Source: Streptomyces sp. NBC_00659 (GTDB lineage: Bacteria; Actinomycetota; Actinomycetes; Streptomycetales; Streptomycetaceae). From it: a DNA stretch of 64,000 nt. A program made the translations under genes and the position numbers. The DNA lies in assembly GCF_036226925.1 (NCBI RefSeq), contig NZ_CP109031.1, positions 4,402,001 through 4,466,000 of the forward strand, in the 5' to 3' direction. The notes under the pieces were generated by a model. It made no database searches, was not told the origin of the DNA, and worked only from the letters and a program-made list of their open reading frames with translations. Shown here one piece after another: positions 26,188-33,823 of the stretch; within the stretch, counting starts at the first letter, position 1; every line of letters starts with the position of its first letter.

Positions 26188-26588
26188 GCCTCTCGCTCGC
26201 CTCGCCCAGCAGAAACGGAAGCACTCCGTACGCTTCCTTCCAGCGCGGCTGCCCCGCCGTAGTTCCATGAAACACGGATCCCGCCAGGAAGAAACGCCTG
26301 TCTACGGTCGAAAATGCTTCACGAGGGTTCTCTTTCGGTCGCATATGGACAGTTGCGATCAGGTACGAGGGTGGAACGGGCGCGCTTCTACCATCCACGG
26401 CCTGTCGAGGGGCGCACATTGACGCAAAGGGGCGTGCGCTGTCGGACGTGCCGACTACATTCAAGACAGCGGGTGCGCACAGGCTGGACGGCAGCAACCG
26501 CATGGCTGGACAGCGACAGGGGACACGGCCGGTACACCGGCCGGACGCAGGGACGGGCGCCGGGCACGACCAGGGGTGAGGGGGCCGT
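26188..26588. promoter_or_regulatory. 400-bp divergent region between STAS and sigma-factor genes
   Basis: The stretch near 26270-26400 is AT-richer (GAAAATGCTTCACGAGGG, CATATGGACAGTTGCGATC) and probably holds both promoters. No clear operator, hairpin or ORF was recognised. Confidence 0.35.
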
Positions 26589-27170
26589 ATGGCGACGCAG
26601 GACGCACCGCCCCGCTGGGACCGCAGGATGCAGCAGCGGCTCTCACGCGGGGAGGCCGCCGCGCTCGGCGAGCTCTACGACCGGTTCGCCTCGCTCGTGC
26701 ACGGTCTCGCCCATCGCGTGCTCGGGGACGAGCGGGCCGCCGACGGGATCACCCGCGAGGTCTTCACCCAGGTCTGGGAGAACCCTGACGCCTACGACCC
26801 CAAACAGGGCCCGCTGCGTTCCTGGGTCGCCACCCTGACCCACCGGCTGGCCGTGCAGCGCCTGCGCGCCACCGAGACCGCCGCGCTCGCCAGGAGCGGC
26901 GACGGCACCGCCGAGGAGCTGGAGCGCAAGGTGCGCAGCGCGTCCGTCGCCGCCCGCGCGGACTACATCGTCACGTCCATGCCCACCCCGCTGCGGACCG
27001 CTCTGGAACTGGCGTATTTCCAGCGCCGCGACTACCGCCAGGCGGCCGCCGATCTCGGCGTCACCGAGGACGAGGCCCGCCGCCGGCTGCGCCTCGGCCT
27101 CCAGCTGCTGTCCACCGCCCACGACGCCGGGCCCGCCGCCGCGCCGCCGGAACCCGGGGGTGCGGTGTGA
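26589..27170 (+). CDS. ECF-type RNA polymerase sigma factor
   Basis: A 193-aa sigma factor. Region 2 spans about residues 24-95 (ALGELYDRFASLVHGLAHRVLG, then ITREVFTQVWENP). Region 4 spans about 125-180 with the helix-turn-helix RQAAADLGVTEDEARRRLRLGL. There is no region 1 or 3 and no long C-terminal extension. Its stop overlaps the GTG of the next gene, which encodes a ZAS-type anti-sigma protein, so the pair is translationally coupled. Target promoters cannot be read from the window. Confidence 0.85.
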   Translation: MATQDAPPRWDRRMQQRLSRGEAAALGELYDRFASLVHGLAHRVLGDERAADGITREVFTQVWENPDAYDPKQGPLRSWVATLTHRLAVQRLRATETAALARSGDGTAEELERKVRSASVAARADYIVTSMPTPLRTALELAYFQRRDYRQAAADLGVTEDEARRRLRLGLQLLSTAHDAGPAAAPPEPGGAV

Positions 27171-28564
27171 GCGGGGAACCTGGCCGGTTCGCATCGTTCG
27201 GCGACGAGGAGGGGCGCGCGGACGGGCACGAGGACGTGCACGGGAACACGGACGAGAACGAGGACGGACACAGCGGCATGCACGAGGACGGGCACGAGGA
27301 CGCCGACGGCGCCGGACGGCGGCCGGGCGGGCCGCCGCGCATCCCGCCGCCACGCGCCTCCGTGGAGGACACCGGGCTGCCGCTGCCCGAGCCGGCCGCC
27401 GCCCCCGGTCCGGCGCCGCTGGTCCTCGAACACCGGGTCCTGAAGTCGCTGCTGGGCGCGTGGGCGCTGGCCGCCTGCTCGGCGGACGAGACGAGTGCCG
27501 TCGAGGACCACCTCGGGGACTGCGGCTCGTGCGCGGACGAGGCGCTGCGGCTGCGCGAGGCGGTCGGGCTGCTGCACCCGCCGGAGAGCCTCGACCTGGA
27601 CCCGACGCTGCGCACCCGTGTCCTGACGAGTTGCCTGGACCGGCGCCCGCCGCGCATCCCGGTACCCGAGTGGGCCGCTCCGTACGACGCGGAGACCGCC
27701 CGTCTCGACGCCCTGCTCCAGGACATCGGCGGCTCCGAATGGCACGCGCCCGTGCGGCTGCGCTGGTTCGAGGGCGACGGGCCCGTGAGCCGGCGCACGA
27801 CCGTCGCCGGGGTCATCGCCCATCTGCTGAGCGTCGACGGACTGGTCGCCGTAGCGCTGGGCCTGGACGACCCGCTCGGCGGGTCCGACGCGAAGCGGCC
27901 GTCACCGCAGGAGCGCACCGAGGCGTACTGGCGCTCCTCGCGCGTCCCGCCCACCTCGTCCGTGCGCGGACCCTGGCGGGAGCAGAGCCACGGCATCGTA
28001 CGGACCGTGTCGTTCGTGGAGGAGGGCGCCCCGGCCGCGGGCGGGGTCGCCGGCGGGGAGGCCTCCGGGCGGCTCACCGTGCCGTACGGCGGTTTCGAGC
28101 TGCCTCTCAGCGACTCGATGCTGGACCGGGCCTTCGAGTGCTGGGTGCACGCGGGGGACATCGCCGACGCGGTGGACTACCCGTACGAACCGCCCGCTCC
28201 CCGGCATCTGCACCGGATGATCGACCTGGCCGCGCGGATGCTGCCCGTCTCGCTCGCCGAGCGGCGCCGGGCCGGTCTGTCGGCCCGGTCGGCCCGGCAT
28301 CTCGTCGCGGCGGGTACTCCGGGGCGCAGCCTGCGCCTGGAGATCGAGGGCTCCGGGGGCGGCGAGTGGCTCATCCCGCTCGACTCGCCCGGCGCCGTCG
28401 GCTCCGCCGATCACGAGGTGGCCCATGTCGCGCTGGACGGGGTGGAGTTCTGCCACCTGGCCGCGGGCCATGTGTCGCCGGAGGAGGCGGCCGCCGGACA
28501 GGACGGCGACCGCGACGTCATCTGGGACGTACTGTCCGCGGCGGCATCACTGAGCCGCATGTGA
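27167..28564 (+). CDS. ZAS anti-sigma factor fused to a maleylpyruvate isomerase-fold (MDMPI) domain
   Basis: This is a 465-aa protein with no membrane segment. Residues 20-50 are a His/Asp/Glu-rich stretch built from GHED-like units. The zinc anti-sigma motif H-x3-C-x2-C is at His115, Cys119 and Cys122 (EDHLGDCGSC). Downstream, residues about 175-460 match the mycothiol-dependent maleylpyruvate isomerase/DinB-like fold, including a family-type CWVHAGDIADAVDYP segment. The ZAS part would hold the upstream ECF sigma factor. The MDMPI part might sense mycothiol or bound metal and thus redox state; that step is inference. Confidence 0.8.
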   Translation: MSGEPGRFASFGDEEGRADGHEDVHGNTDENEDGHSGMHEDGHEDADGAGRRPGGPPRIPPPRASVEDTGLPLPEPAAAPGPAPLVLEHRVLKSLLGAWALAACSADETSAVEDHLGDCGSCADEALRLREAVGLLHPPESLDLDPTLRTRVLTSCLDRRPPRIPVPEWAAPYDAETARLDALLQDIGGSEWHAPVRLRWFEGDGPVSRRTTVAGVIAHLLSVDGLVAVALGLDDPLGGSDAKRPSPQERTEAYWRSSRVPPTSSVRGPWREQSHGIVRTVSFVEEGAPAAGGVAGGEASGRLTVPYGGFELPLSDSMLDRAFECWVHAGDIADAVDYPYEPPAPRHLHRMIDLAARMLPVSLAERRRAGLSARSARHLVAAGTPGRSLRLEIEGSGGGEWLIPLDSPGAVGSADHEVAHVALDGVEFCHLAAGHVSPEEAAAGQDGDRDVIWDVLSAAASLSRM

Positions 28565-28574
28565 CCCGACTGCC

Positions 28575-28650
28575 AGGCGGTCGGGCGGTCGGGCGGTCAG
28601 GCGGTCAGGCAGTCAGGCAGTCAGGCAGTCAGGCGGTCAGGCGGTCAGGC
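28575..28650. repeat. 8-bp tandem repeat between convergent genes
   Basis: About nine and a half units of (A/G)GGC(G/A)GTC run without interruption from just after the anti-sigma stop through the purU stop codon (28645-28647). Three units carry an A in the fourth variable position. The regularity suggests slippage and length variation between strains. Confidence 0.75.
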
Positions 28651-29529
28651 GAAAACGACCGTCCGGCGCCCGTTGAGCAGGATGCGGCGCTCCGCGTGCC
28701 ACTTCACGGCGCGGGCGAGCGCCTGGCACTCCACGTCACGGCCGATGGCGACCAGCTGGTCGGGGGTGACGTCGTGGCCTACCCGCTCGACCTCCTGCTC
28801 GATGATCGGGCCCTCGTCGAGGTCGGCGGTGACGTAGTGCGCCGTCGCGCCGATGAGCTTGACCCCGCGGGCGTGCGCCTGGTGGTACGGCTTGGCGCCC
28901 TTGAAGCTCGGCAGGAAGGAGTGATGGATGTTGATGATGCGGCCGCTGAGCTGCTTGCACAGGTCGTCCGAGAGGACCTGCATGTAGCGGGCGAGGACGA
29001 CCAGCTCGACGCCCTTCTCGCGCACCAGCTCCAGCAGCTGCGCCTCGGCCTCGGCCTTCGTGTCCTTCGTCACCGCGATGTGGTGGAAGGGAACGTCGTA
29101 CGACCCCACCAGCTCCGCGAAGTCGGTGTGGTTGGAGACCACCGCGGCGATGTCGACGGGCAGCGCGCCGATCCGCGCGCGGAAGAGCAGGTCGTTCAGG
29201 CAGTGACCGAACTTGCTGACCATGAGGACGACCCTCATCCGGTCCTCGGCCCGGTGGATCTGCCACTCCATGTGGAAGGCGTCGCCGATCGCTGTGAAAC
29301 TCGCACGCAATTTCTCCACAGTCACCGGCGACTCCGCCGAGAAGTGGACGCGCATGAAGAACAGACCCGTGTCGTGGTCGCCGAACTGCTGGCTGTCCTC
29401 GATGTTGCAGCCGGTCATGAACAAGTAGCTCGACACGGCGTGCACGATGCCCTGCTTGTCGGGGCAGGAAAGCGTCAGGACGTACTGCTCGGCAGCGGGC
29501 ACGGTCTCGCGGACGGACGGCTCATTCAT
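28645..29529 (-). CDS. purU: formyltetrahydrofolate deformylase
   Basis: A 294-aa enzyme that hydrolyses 10-formyl-tetrahydrofolate to formate and tetrahydrofolate, balancing one-carbon units for purine synthesis. An N-terminal ACT domain (YVLTLSCPDKQGIVHAVSSYL) is followed by the formyltransferase domain with MVSKFGHCLNDLL. The catalytic region IINIHHSFLPSFKGAKPYHQAHARGVKLIGATAHYVT contains the family Asn-His pair, and Asp is in DLDEGPIIEQ. Length is normal. The start at MNEPSV is the only one that fits. The stop codon lies inside the 8-bp tandem repeat. Confidence 0.93.
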   Translation of the reverse strand: MNEPSVRETVPAAEQYVLTLSCPDKQGIVHAVSSYLFMTGCNIEDSQQFGDHDTGLFFMRVHFSAESPVTVEKLRASFTAIGDAFHMEWQIHRAEDRMRVVLMVSKFGHCLNDLLFRARIGALPVDIAAVVSNHTDFAELVGSYDVPFHHIAVTKDTKAEAEAQLLELVREKGVELVVLARYMQVLSDDLCKQLSGRIINIHHSFLPSFKGAKPYHQAHARGVKLIGATAHYVTADLDEGPIIEQEVERVGHDVTPDQLVAIGRDVECQALARAVKWHAERRILLNGRRTVVFA

Positions 29530-29595
29530 GCCGAACAGCGTTTCATACCGAGCGCCCGCACAGGAGTGCCGTTCCGCCACCCGGACACCGCCCAC

Positions 29596-29630
29596 GGCAC
29601 GGCACGGCACGGCACGGCACGGCACGGCAC
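29596..29630. repeat. GGCAC pentamer tandem repeat (7 units)
   Basis: Seven perfect GGCAC units lie between purU and the SCO4402-like gene, directly before a strong hairpin. Related but degenerate CACGGCA repeats occur at 18796-18880. Confidence 0.75.
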
Positions 29631-29632
29631 GG

Positions 29633-29657
29633 GCCGTCGGGCCGACGGCCCGACGGC
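29633..29657 (-). terminator. hairpin terminator candidate after the SCO4402-like gene
   Basis: Perfect 11-bp arms GCCGTCGGGCC and GGCCCGACGGC with a GAC loop end one base before the stop codon of the leftward gene. There is no U-tract, which is common for Streptomyces terminators. Confidence 0.6.
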
Positions 29658-30158
29658 TCAGGCGGACCGCGTCAGGATCCTCAGGACCTCGAGGGTGCGT
29701 GGAGGCGTGTCCGGGTCCTCTCCGTCGCTCGACGCCAGGCGTACGTGTGCGGCACGAGCGGCCTGGAGGGCGTCCGGCCAGGCCTGGTGGTCGAGATAGG
29801 CGGAGACCGGCGCGTCGGGTCCGACCTGATGCATGATCCGCAGGACCCGCAGGACGGCACTGTCCACGAGGGCCGCCTCCTGGGAGTCCCGGAAGATCGT
29901 GCCGATGTATTTCTCGGCCGACCAGTTGTCCAGCCAGGTGTCCTCGACCAGGCGGTACACGGCGTCGGTGACGTCGCCGTATCCGTCGACGCCGGCGAGC
30001 CAGACGTCTCTCTGGAAGGCGGGGTCGGAAAGCATGTGCAGCGCGGAGCGCACATTGCTGCGCCAGCGCCACCACGGCATGTCGTTCAGTGGCATGCCGC
30101 CCATGGTGGATGAGCGACGGCCACGGCGGGAAGAGTTCTCCGAGTCTTGCACGGTCAC
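29658..30158 (-). CDS. SCO4402 family protein
   Basis: A 166-aa protein whose core MGGMPLNDMPWWRWRSNVRSA is recognised from a Streptomyces-restricted family named after SCO4402 (recollection). It is soluble, helical and Trp-rich, with VWLAGVDGYGDVTDAVYRLVEDTW and IMHQVGPDAP segments. No catalytic motif is evident. The GTG at 30158 has AGGGAA upstream; a shorter start at MGGMPL is possible. Function unknown. Confidence 0.7.
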   Translation of the reverse strand: MTVQDSENSSRRGRRSSTMGGMPLNDMPWWRWRSNVRSALHMLSDPAFQRDVWLAGVDGYGDVTDAVYRLVEDTWLDNWSAEKYIGTIFRDSQEAALVDSAVLRVLRIMHQVGPDAPVSAYLDHQAWPDALQAARAAHVRLASSDGEDPDTPPRTLEVLRILTRSA

Positions 30159-30269
30159 CGATCGTACGTTCCCTGTGAAAAACAGTTCATCGACCCCTGC
30201 AATTCACCTCTGCGTCACCTGGTGTCGACCGCGGGTCACACAACGGTTCTCGGTGTGGGGGAATCGTGC

Positions 30270-31577
30270 ATGTGCATGACCGGTAGGCGACGTACTCGCA
30301 CCACCTCCCCCACTCCGCCCCGGCCCCGCAAGGCCAAGCTGCTGTACGCGAGCGCGCTGGTCGCGTGCGCGTCGGTCGCCGTCGGATGCGGGGCCATCCC
30401 TGGTGCCACGGGGGGCTCCGGGGATGGCCCCGTCAAGGTGATGACCTGGGCCCCCGAGAAGACCAACGCGACGAACAAGCCCGGCATGCCGGCGCTGGCG
30501 AAGGCCTACGCGCGCTGGGTCAACGCCCACGGCGGCATCAACGGGCGCCGGCTGGAGGTCCTCACCTGCAACGACCACAACGACTCGGTCGCCGCTGCGC
30601 ACTGCGCCGAGCGGGCCGCCGAGGAGGAGGTCGTCGCGGTCGTGGGCTCCTACAGCCAGCACAGCCGTGCGTTCCTCGCCCCGCTGGAGAGCGCGGGCAT
30701 CCCCTACATCGGCGGCTTCGGCGTCACCGACGACGAGTTCACCAGCCCCATCTCCTACCCCGTCAACGGCGGACAGGGCGTCCTCCTGGCGGGCCTGGGC
30801 GAGCAGCTCGGCAAGAGCTGCGGCCCCGTCTCCCTCATACGCCCCGACACCATCGCCGGTGACGAGCTGCCCGTGCTGCTCGACTCCGGCCTGAAGGCCC
30901 TGGGCCACCCGGAGGCCGCGGACCAGAAGGCGGCCGAGGACGCCACCGAGTACTCCCTGCCGACCCGGCTCGCGCTCGAGCACGCGACCTCCGACCCGAC
31001 CCGGCAGGGCTGTGTGGTCCCCGCGCTCGGTGACCGCACGAACACCTTCATGGACTCCTTCCGGCGCGATGCCGAGGACTACCGGAAGGTGCACACCGGT
31101 ACCGTCATCGGCAACATCGACCAGTCGCTGATCGACGCCACCGGCGGCAAGTCGGGCCCCTACGAGGGGTCGTACGTCACCGGCTGGTACCCCACCGCCG
31201 ACGACGCGCGCTGGAACCCGATGCGCGCGGTGATCAAGGAGCAGGCCTTCGGCGACAACCGGATCGATCCCAGCGACGCCGGGGTGCAGACCACCTGGAT
31301 CGCCTACACCGTGCTGAAGAAGGTCATCGAGGCCCTCGGCGCGGGCGAGGTCTCGCCGCTCACCCTCCGGCGCGAGCTCGACAACGGCCTCAAGGTCAAC
31401 ACGGGCGGGGTCACGCCGACCCTCGACTGGCGCTTCGACGCGGAGACCACGGTCGCCGCCTTCCCGCGCCTGGTCAACGCCGACGTCACCTTCCAGGTCA
31501 TTCGCGGCGGTCAGCTCACCTCGCAGCGACGCGACTTCGTCGACATGGCGAAGACCCTGGCCACAGCGGAGCAGTAG
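30270..31577 (+). CDS. ABC transporter substrate-binding lipoprotein (branched-chain amino acid-like)
   Basis: A 435-aa protein starting at an ATG preceded by GGGGGAA. The signal peptide has a basic start (RRRTRTT and RKAK), a hydrophobic core LLYASALVACASVAVG and a lipobox VAVGC, so it should be lipid-anchored outside the membrane. The mature part matches the type 1 periplasmic-binding (Leu/Ile/Val-binding) fold: KPGMPALAKAYARWVNAHGGINGR, VVAVVGSYSQHSRAFLAPLESAGIPYIGG and a late WIAYTVLKKVIEALG. No permease or ATPase genes are adjacent. Ligand unknown. Confidence 0.85.
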   Translation: MCMTGRRRTRTTSPTPPRPRKAKLLYASALVACASVAVGCGAIPGATGGSGDGPVKVMTWAPEKTNATNKPGMPALAKAYARWVNAHGGINGRRLEVLTCNDHNDSVAAAHCAERAAEEEVVAVVGSYSQHSRAFLAPLESAGIPYIGGFGVTDDEFTSPISYPVNGGQGVLLAGLGEQLGKSCGPVSLIRPDTIAGDELPVLLDSGLKALGHPEAADQKAAEDATEYSLPTRLALEHATSDPTRQGCVVPALGDRTNTFMDSFRRDAEDYRKVHTGTVIGNIDQSLIDATGGKSGPYEGSYVTGWYPTADDARWNPMRAVIKEQAFGDNRIDPSDAGVQTTWIAYTVLKKVIEALGAGEVSPLTLRRELDNGLKVNTGGVTPTLDWRFDAETTVAAFPRLVNADVTFQVIRGGQLTSQRRDFVDMAKTLATAEQ

Positions 31578-31611
31578 CCGCCGGGCCGGAAGCGGGACCC
31601 CGCGCACGACG

Positions 31612-31651
31612 AAGCCCGGCCTCCTCACCGTTCGGCGAGGAGGCCGGGCTT
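31612..31651. terminator. bidirectional intrinsic terminator
   Basis: Perfect 15-bp arms AAGCCCGGCCTCCTC and GAGGAGGCCGGGCTT flank a 10-nt loop that can form a further CCG-TT-CGG stem. It lies 34 bp after the lipoprotein stop and 23 bp before the stop of the convergent gene. The rightward transcript continues TTCGTTG, a partial U-tract. Confidence 0.85.
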
Positions 31652-31674
31652 TCGTTGCCTGCCGGGGCACCAGG

Positions 31675-33321
31675 TCAGAGCTGGGAGCGGGTCCGCTGCG
31701 TCAGGCCGTACTTGGACGCGATGGAGTTCCAGAGCTGCGCGGCCTTCTCCTTCTGGGCGGAGGCCGTACCGCTGGCCCGGTCGCCCGCCTGGGTCTGCCC
31801 GGTGGTACGCGCCTGGCCCTTGCGGCAGCCCTTCTTGTCGTTGGCGACCTGGTCGGCCCAGGCCGCGTAGTGACTGTCGGCCGAGGCGGAGGCCTTCCAG
31901 CCGCTGTTGAGGGCGGCGGTCAGCTCGTCGTGGTTCGGCAGCTTGTCGACCGCGAGGCCGGAGAGCCGGGTGACCAGTTCCCCGCGCTGCTTGGCCGCGT
32001 TCCGCAGATCGACGGCCGCCTGGCCGAGGTTGTCGCACGCCTTCACGTTCGCCACGGCGTTGATCACCGAGCCGCGGCTGCTGGTGCTGTCCGCGAGGAG
32101 CTTGTCCAGTTCGACGGCCTGCGCCTTCACCGCGTCACCGGCGGGCGCCGACGAACCCGCCGTCGCGGGCGCGGTCGCGGCCACCGTCTTGCCGGTGTCG
32201 TCCTTGCCGTCGTCGCTGCCGCCGCCTCCGCTGAGCAGGGCGCCGGCGCCGACACCGAGCACGATGATGCCGATGCCGACGGCCGCGATCACCGGGACGC
32301 GCGAGCCGCTGCGGCCACCGCCGCCGCCTCCGTCACCGGCGGCGGGGCCGCCACGCCGTCCGCCCGCCCGGCCGCCGGGGGCACCCGGCGCCGGCTGGGC
32401 TCCGTACATGTCACCCGCGCCGTACGGGGCCTGTGGGGCGCCCGCGTCGATACGGGGCAGCATCTGCGTCGCCCCGGCCACCTCCGGCTCGCTGCGGAAG
32501 AGACTGTCGAACTCCGCCGGGGGCTGCCGCTCCTCGGGCGTGCCGGAGGGCATCCCGAAGGACCCTGACGGCTGCGCGGGCACGGGCGGGATGTACTGCG
32601 TGGCGTCGGCGTCCGAACCGGCGCCGCCCTGCGCCGGCTGCCCCAGGTACTGCGGCGCGCCGGTGTGGATCTCCGGCGGCAGAGCGCCCGGCCCCACCGG
32701 CGGGATGAACTGGGTGGCGCCCTCGTCCGGCGCGGCGGCGACCGGCGGGATGAACTGCGTCGCCCCCTCGTCACCACCCGGGGCAGCCGGTATGTACGGA
32801 ATGTACTGAGTGGCGCCGTCCTCGCCGCCGGCCGGGAGCCGAGCCCCGGGGCCGGCGTGCCCGCCCTGCTGCTCCTGGGCCCCGTAGGAGCCGTAGCCGT
32901 CGTATCCGGCGGCGGCGTGCGAGCCGTGCGCCCCCGGCGCATAGCCGCTCTGGGCGCCGTAGCCCGAGGACGGCGCGCTCTCGGGCGGCAGCGGTGCGGA
33001 GCCGGATCCCGGCGCGCCGAAGCCCTGCGCCTGCTGTGCGCCGTGCGGGTCCGCCGCCGGCCAGCCCTGGGAATCGGAGGGCGCGGAGGCACCCCACGAC
33101 GGAGCGGCGTTCGCGGGCGCACCCCAGCCGTCGGCGGACTGCGGAGCCGGGGCGGCCGACTGGTCGGGGCCCCACTGCCCACCCCAGGCCGGGCCACTGG
33201 CCGGGGTCACACGGTCGCCCGTCGTGCCCGGCAGCATCGGCTCGCTACCGTCGGAGGGCAGCACGATGCCTTCGCGCGCGGGCCGCGCCGAGGGCTCCTC
33301 GCCCTGTCCACTCTGCGTCAC
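31675..33321 (-). CDS. single-pass membrane protein with TQ-x-I-P repeats
   Basis: A 548-aa protein starting at GTG after TAGGAG. The N-terminal 330 residues are Gly/Pro/Ala/Gln-rich and disordered, with repeats of the form (G/D)ATQ(Y/F)IPP near residues 165, 185, 198, 240 and a variant GATQMLP near 280. One transmembrane helix (VPVIAAVGIGIIVLGVGAGALL) follows, then an extracellular helical domain of about 160 residues containing a conserved-looking CDNLGQAA and a late KKGCRKGQ cysteine pair. TQ-containing repeats of this form recur in actinobacterial Ser/Thr-kinase substrates bound by FHA domains (inference). Function unknown. Confidence 0.65.
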   Translation of the reverse strand: MTQSGQGEEPSARPAREGIVLPSDGSEPMLPGTTGDRVTPASGPAWGGQWGPDQSAAPAPQSADGWGAPANAAPSWGASAPSDSQGWPAADPHGAQQAQGFGAPGSGSAPLPPESAPSSGYGAQSGYAPGAHGSHAAAGYDGYGSYGAQEQQGGHAGPGARLPAGGEDGATQYIPYIPAAPGGDEGATQFIPPVAAAPDEGATQFIPPVGPGALPPEIHTGAPQYLGQPAQGGAGSDADATQYIPPVPAQPSGSFGMPSGTPEERQPPAEFDSLFRSEPEVAGATQMLPRIDAGAPQAPYGAGDMYGAQPAPGAPGGRAGGRRGGPAAGDGGGGGGRSGSRVPVIAAVGIGIIVLGVGAGALLSGGGGSDDGKDDTGKTVAATAPATAGSSAPAGDAVKAQAVELDKLLADSTSSRGSVINAVANVKACDNLGQAAVDLRNAAKQRGELVTRLSGLAVDKLPNHDELTAALNSGWKASASADSHYAAWADQVANDKKGCRKGQARTTGQTQAGDRASGTASAQKEKAAQLWNSIASKYGLTQRTRSQL

Positions 33322-33823
33322 CGGGACTCCTACGAATGGGGGACCTTCGGAATCATCGGCTCACGCTACCGGGTCCCCACAACCCGGTGCTACGCAGCAC
33401 CTGCGGTGACCGCGGCACCTTGTGACACGGGTAACGAAACCGCCCCCGAATGCGCTGTATCTCACTCCTCTCCCTCACGGCGTCCTCGTTTTCCCGGCGT
33501 TCACTCCCGTACGGGCCATATGTTCATGAGCGCGGGGCCGGAGGGCGCGGAAGCGAAATGATCACACCCCGTACCGGCGGCCGCCGCACGACGTTCCCCG
33601 GGCTCCCGGTCCGGTCCCGGGTCCTGAGCCGGATCGCACACACCCCCGCGCGCGGACCGCGGTCCGGCCGCACCGGACGCCACACCCTCAACTCAGGCTC
33701 CCGAAACCCCTCTCATCCCCGAAGTCCCCCAGGACTCTCAGATCTCCCAGGCCCCCCAGGCCCCGAGGTTCCCTAGGTCCCCAGGTCCCCAGGTCCCCAG
33801 GTCCCCAGGTCCCCGACGTACGG
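33322..33823. other. 500-bp gap upstream of the TQ-repeat gene
   Basis: The region near 33330-33550 probably carries the promoter of the leftward TQ-repeat gene. No gene was recognised. The right end holds five exact AGGTCCCC units (33775-33814) just after the stop of the HTH-TPR regulator. Confidence 0.4.
33775..33814. repeat. AGGTCCCC tandem repeat (5 units)
   Basis: Five exact 8-bp units sit 9 bp beyond the stop of the leftward HTH-TPR regulator. Unit length equals that of the repeat at 28575 but the sequence differs. Confidence 0.75.

Noticed and set aside
28575..28650. Possible CRISPR-like array
   Set aside because: Units are 8 bp and contiguous with no spacers; it is a simple tandem repeat.
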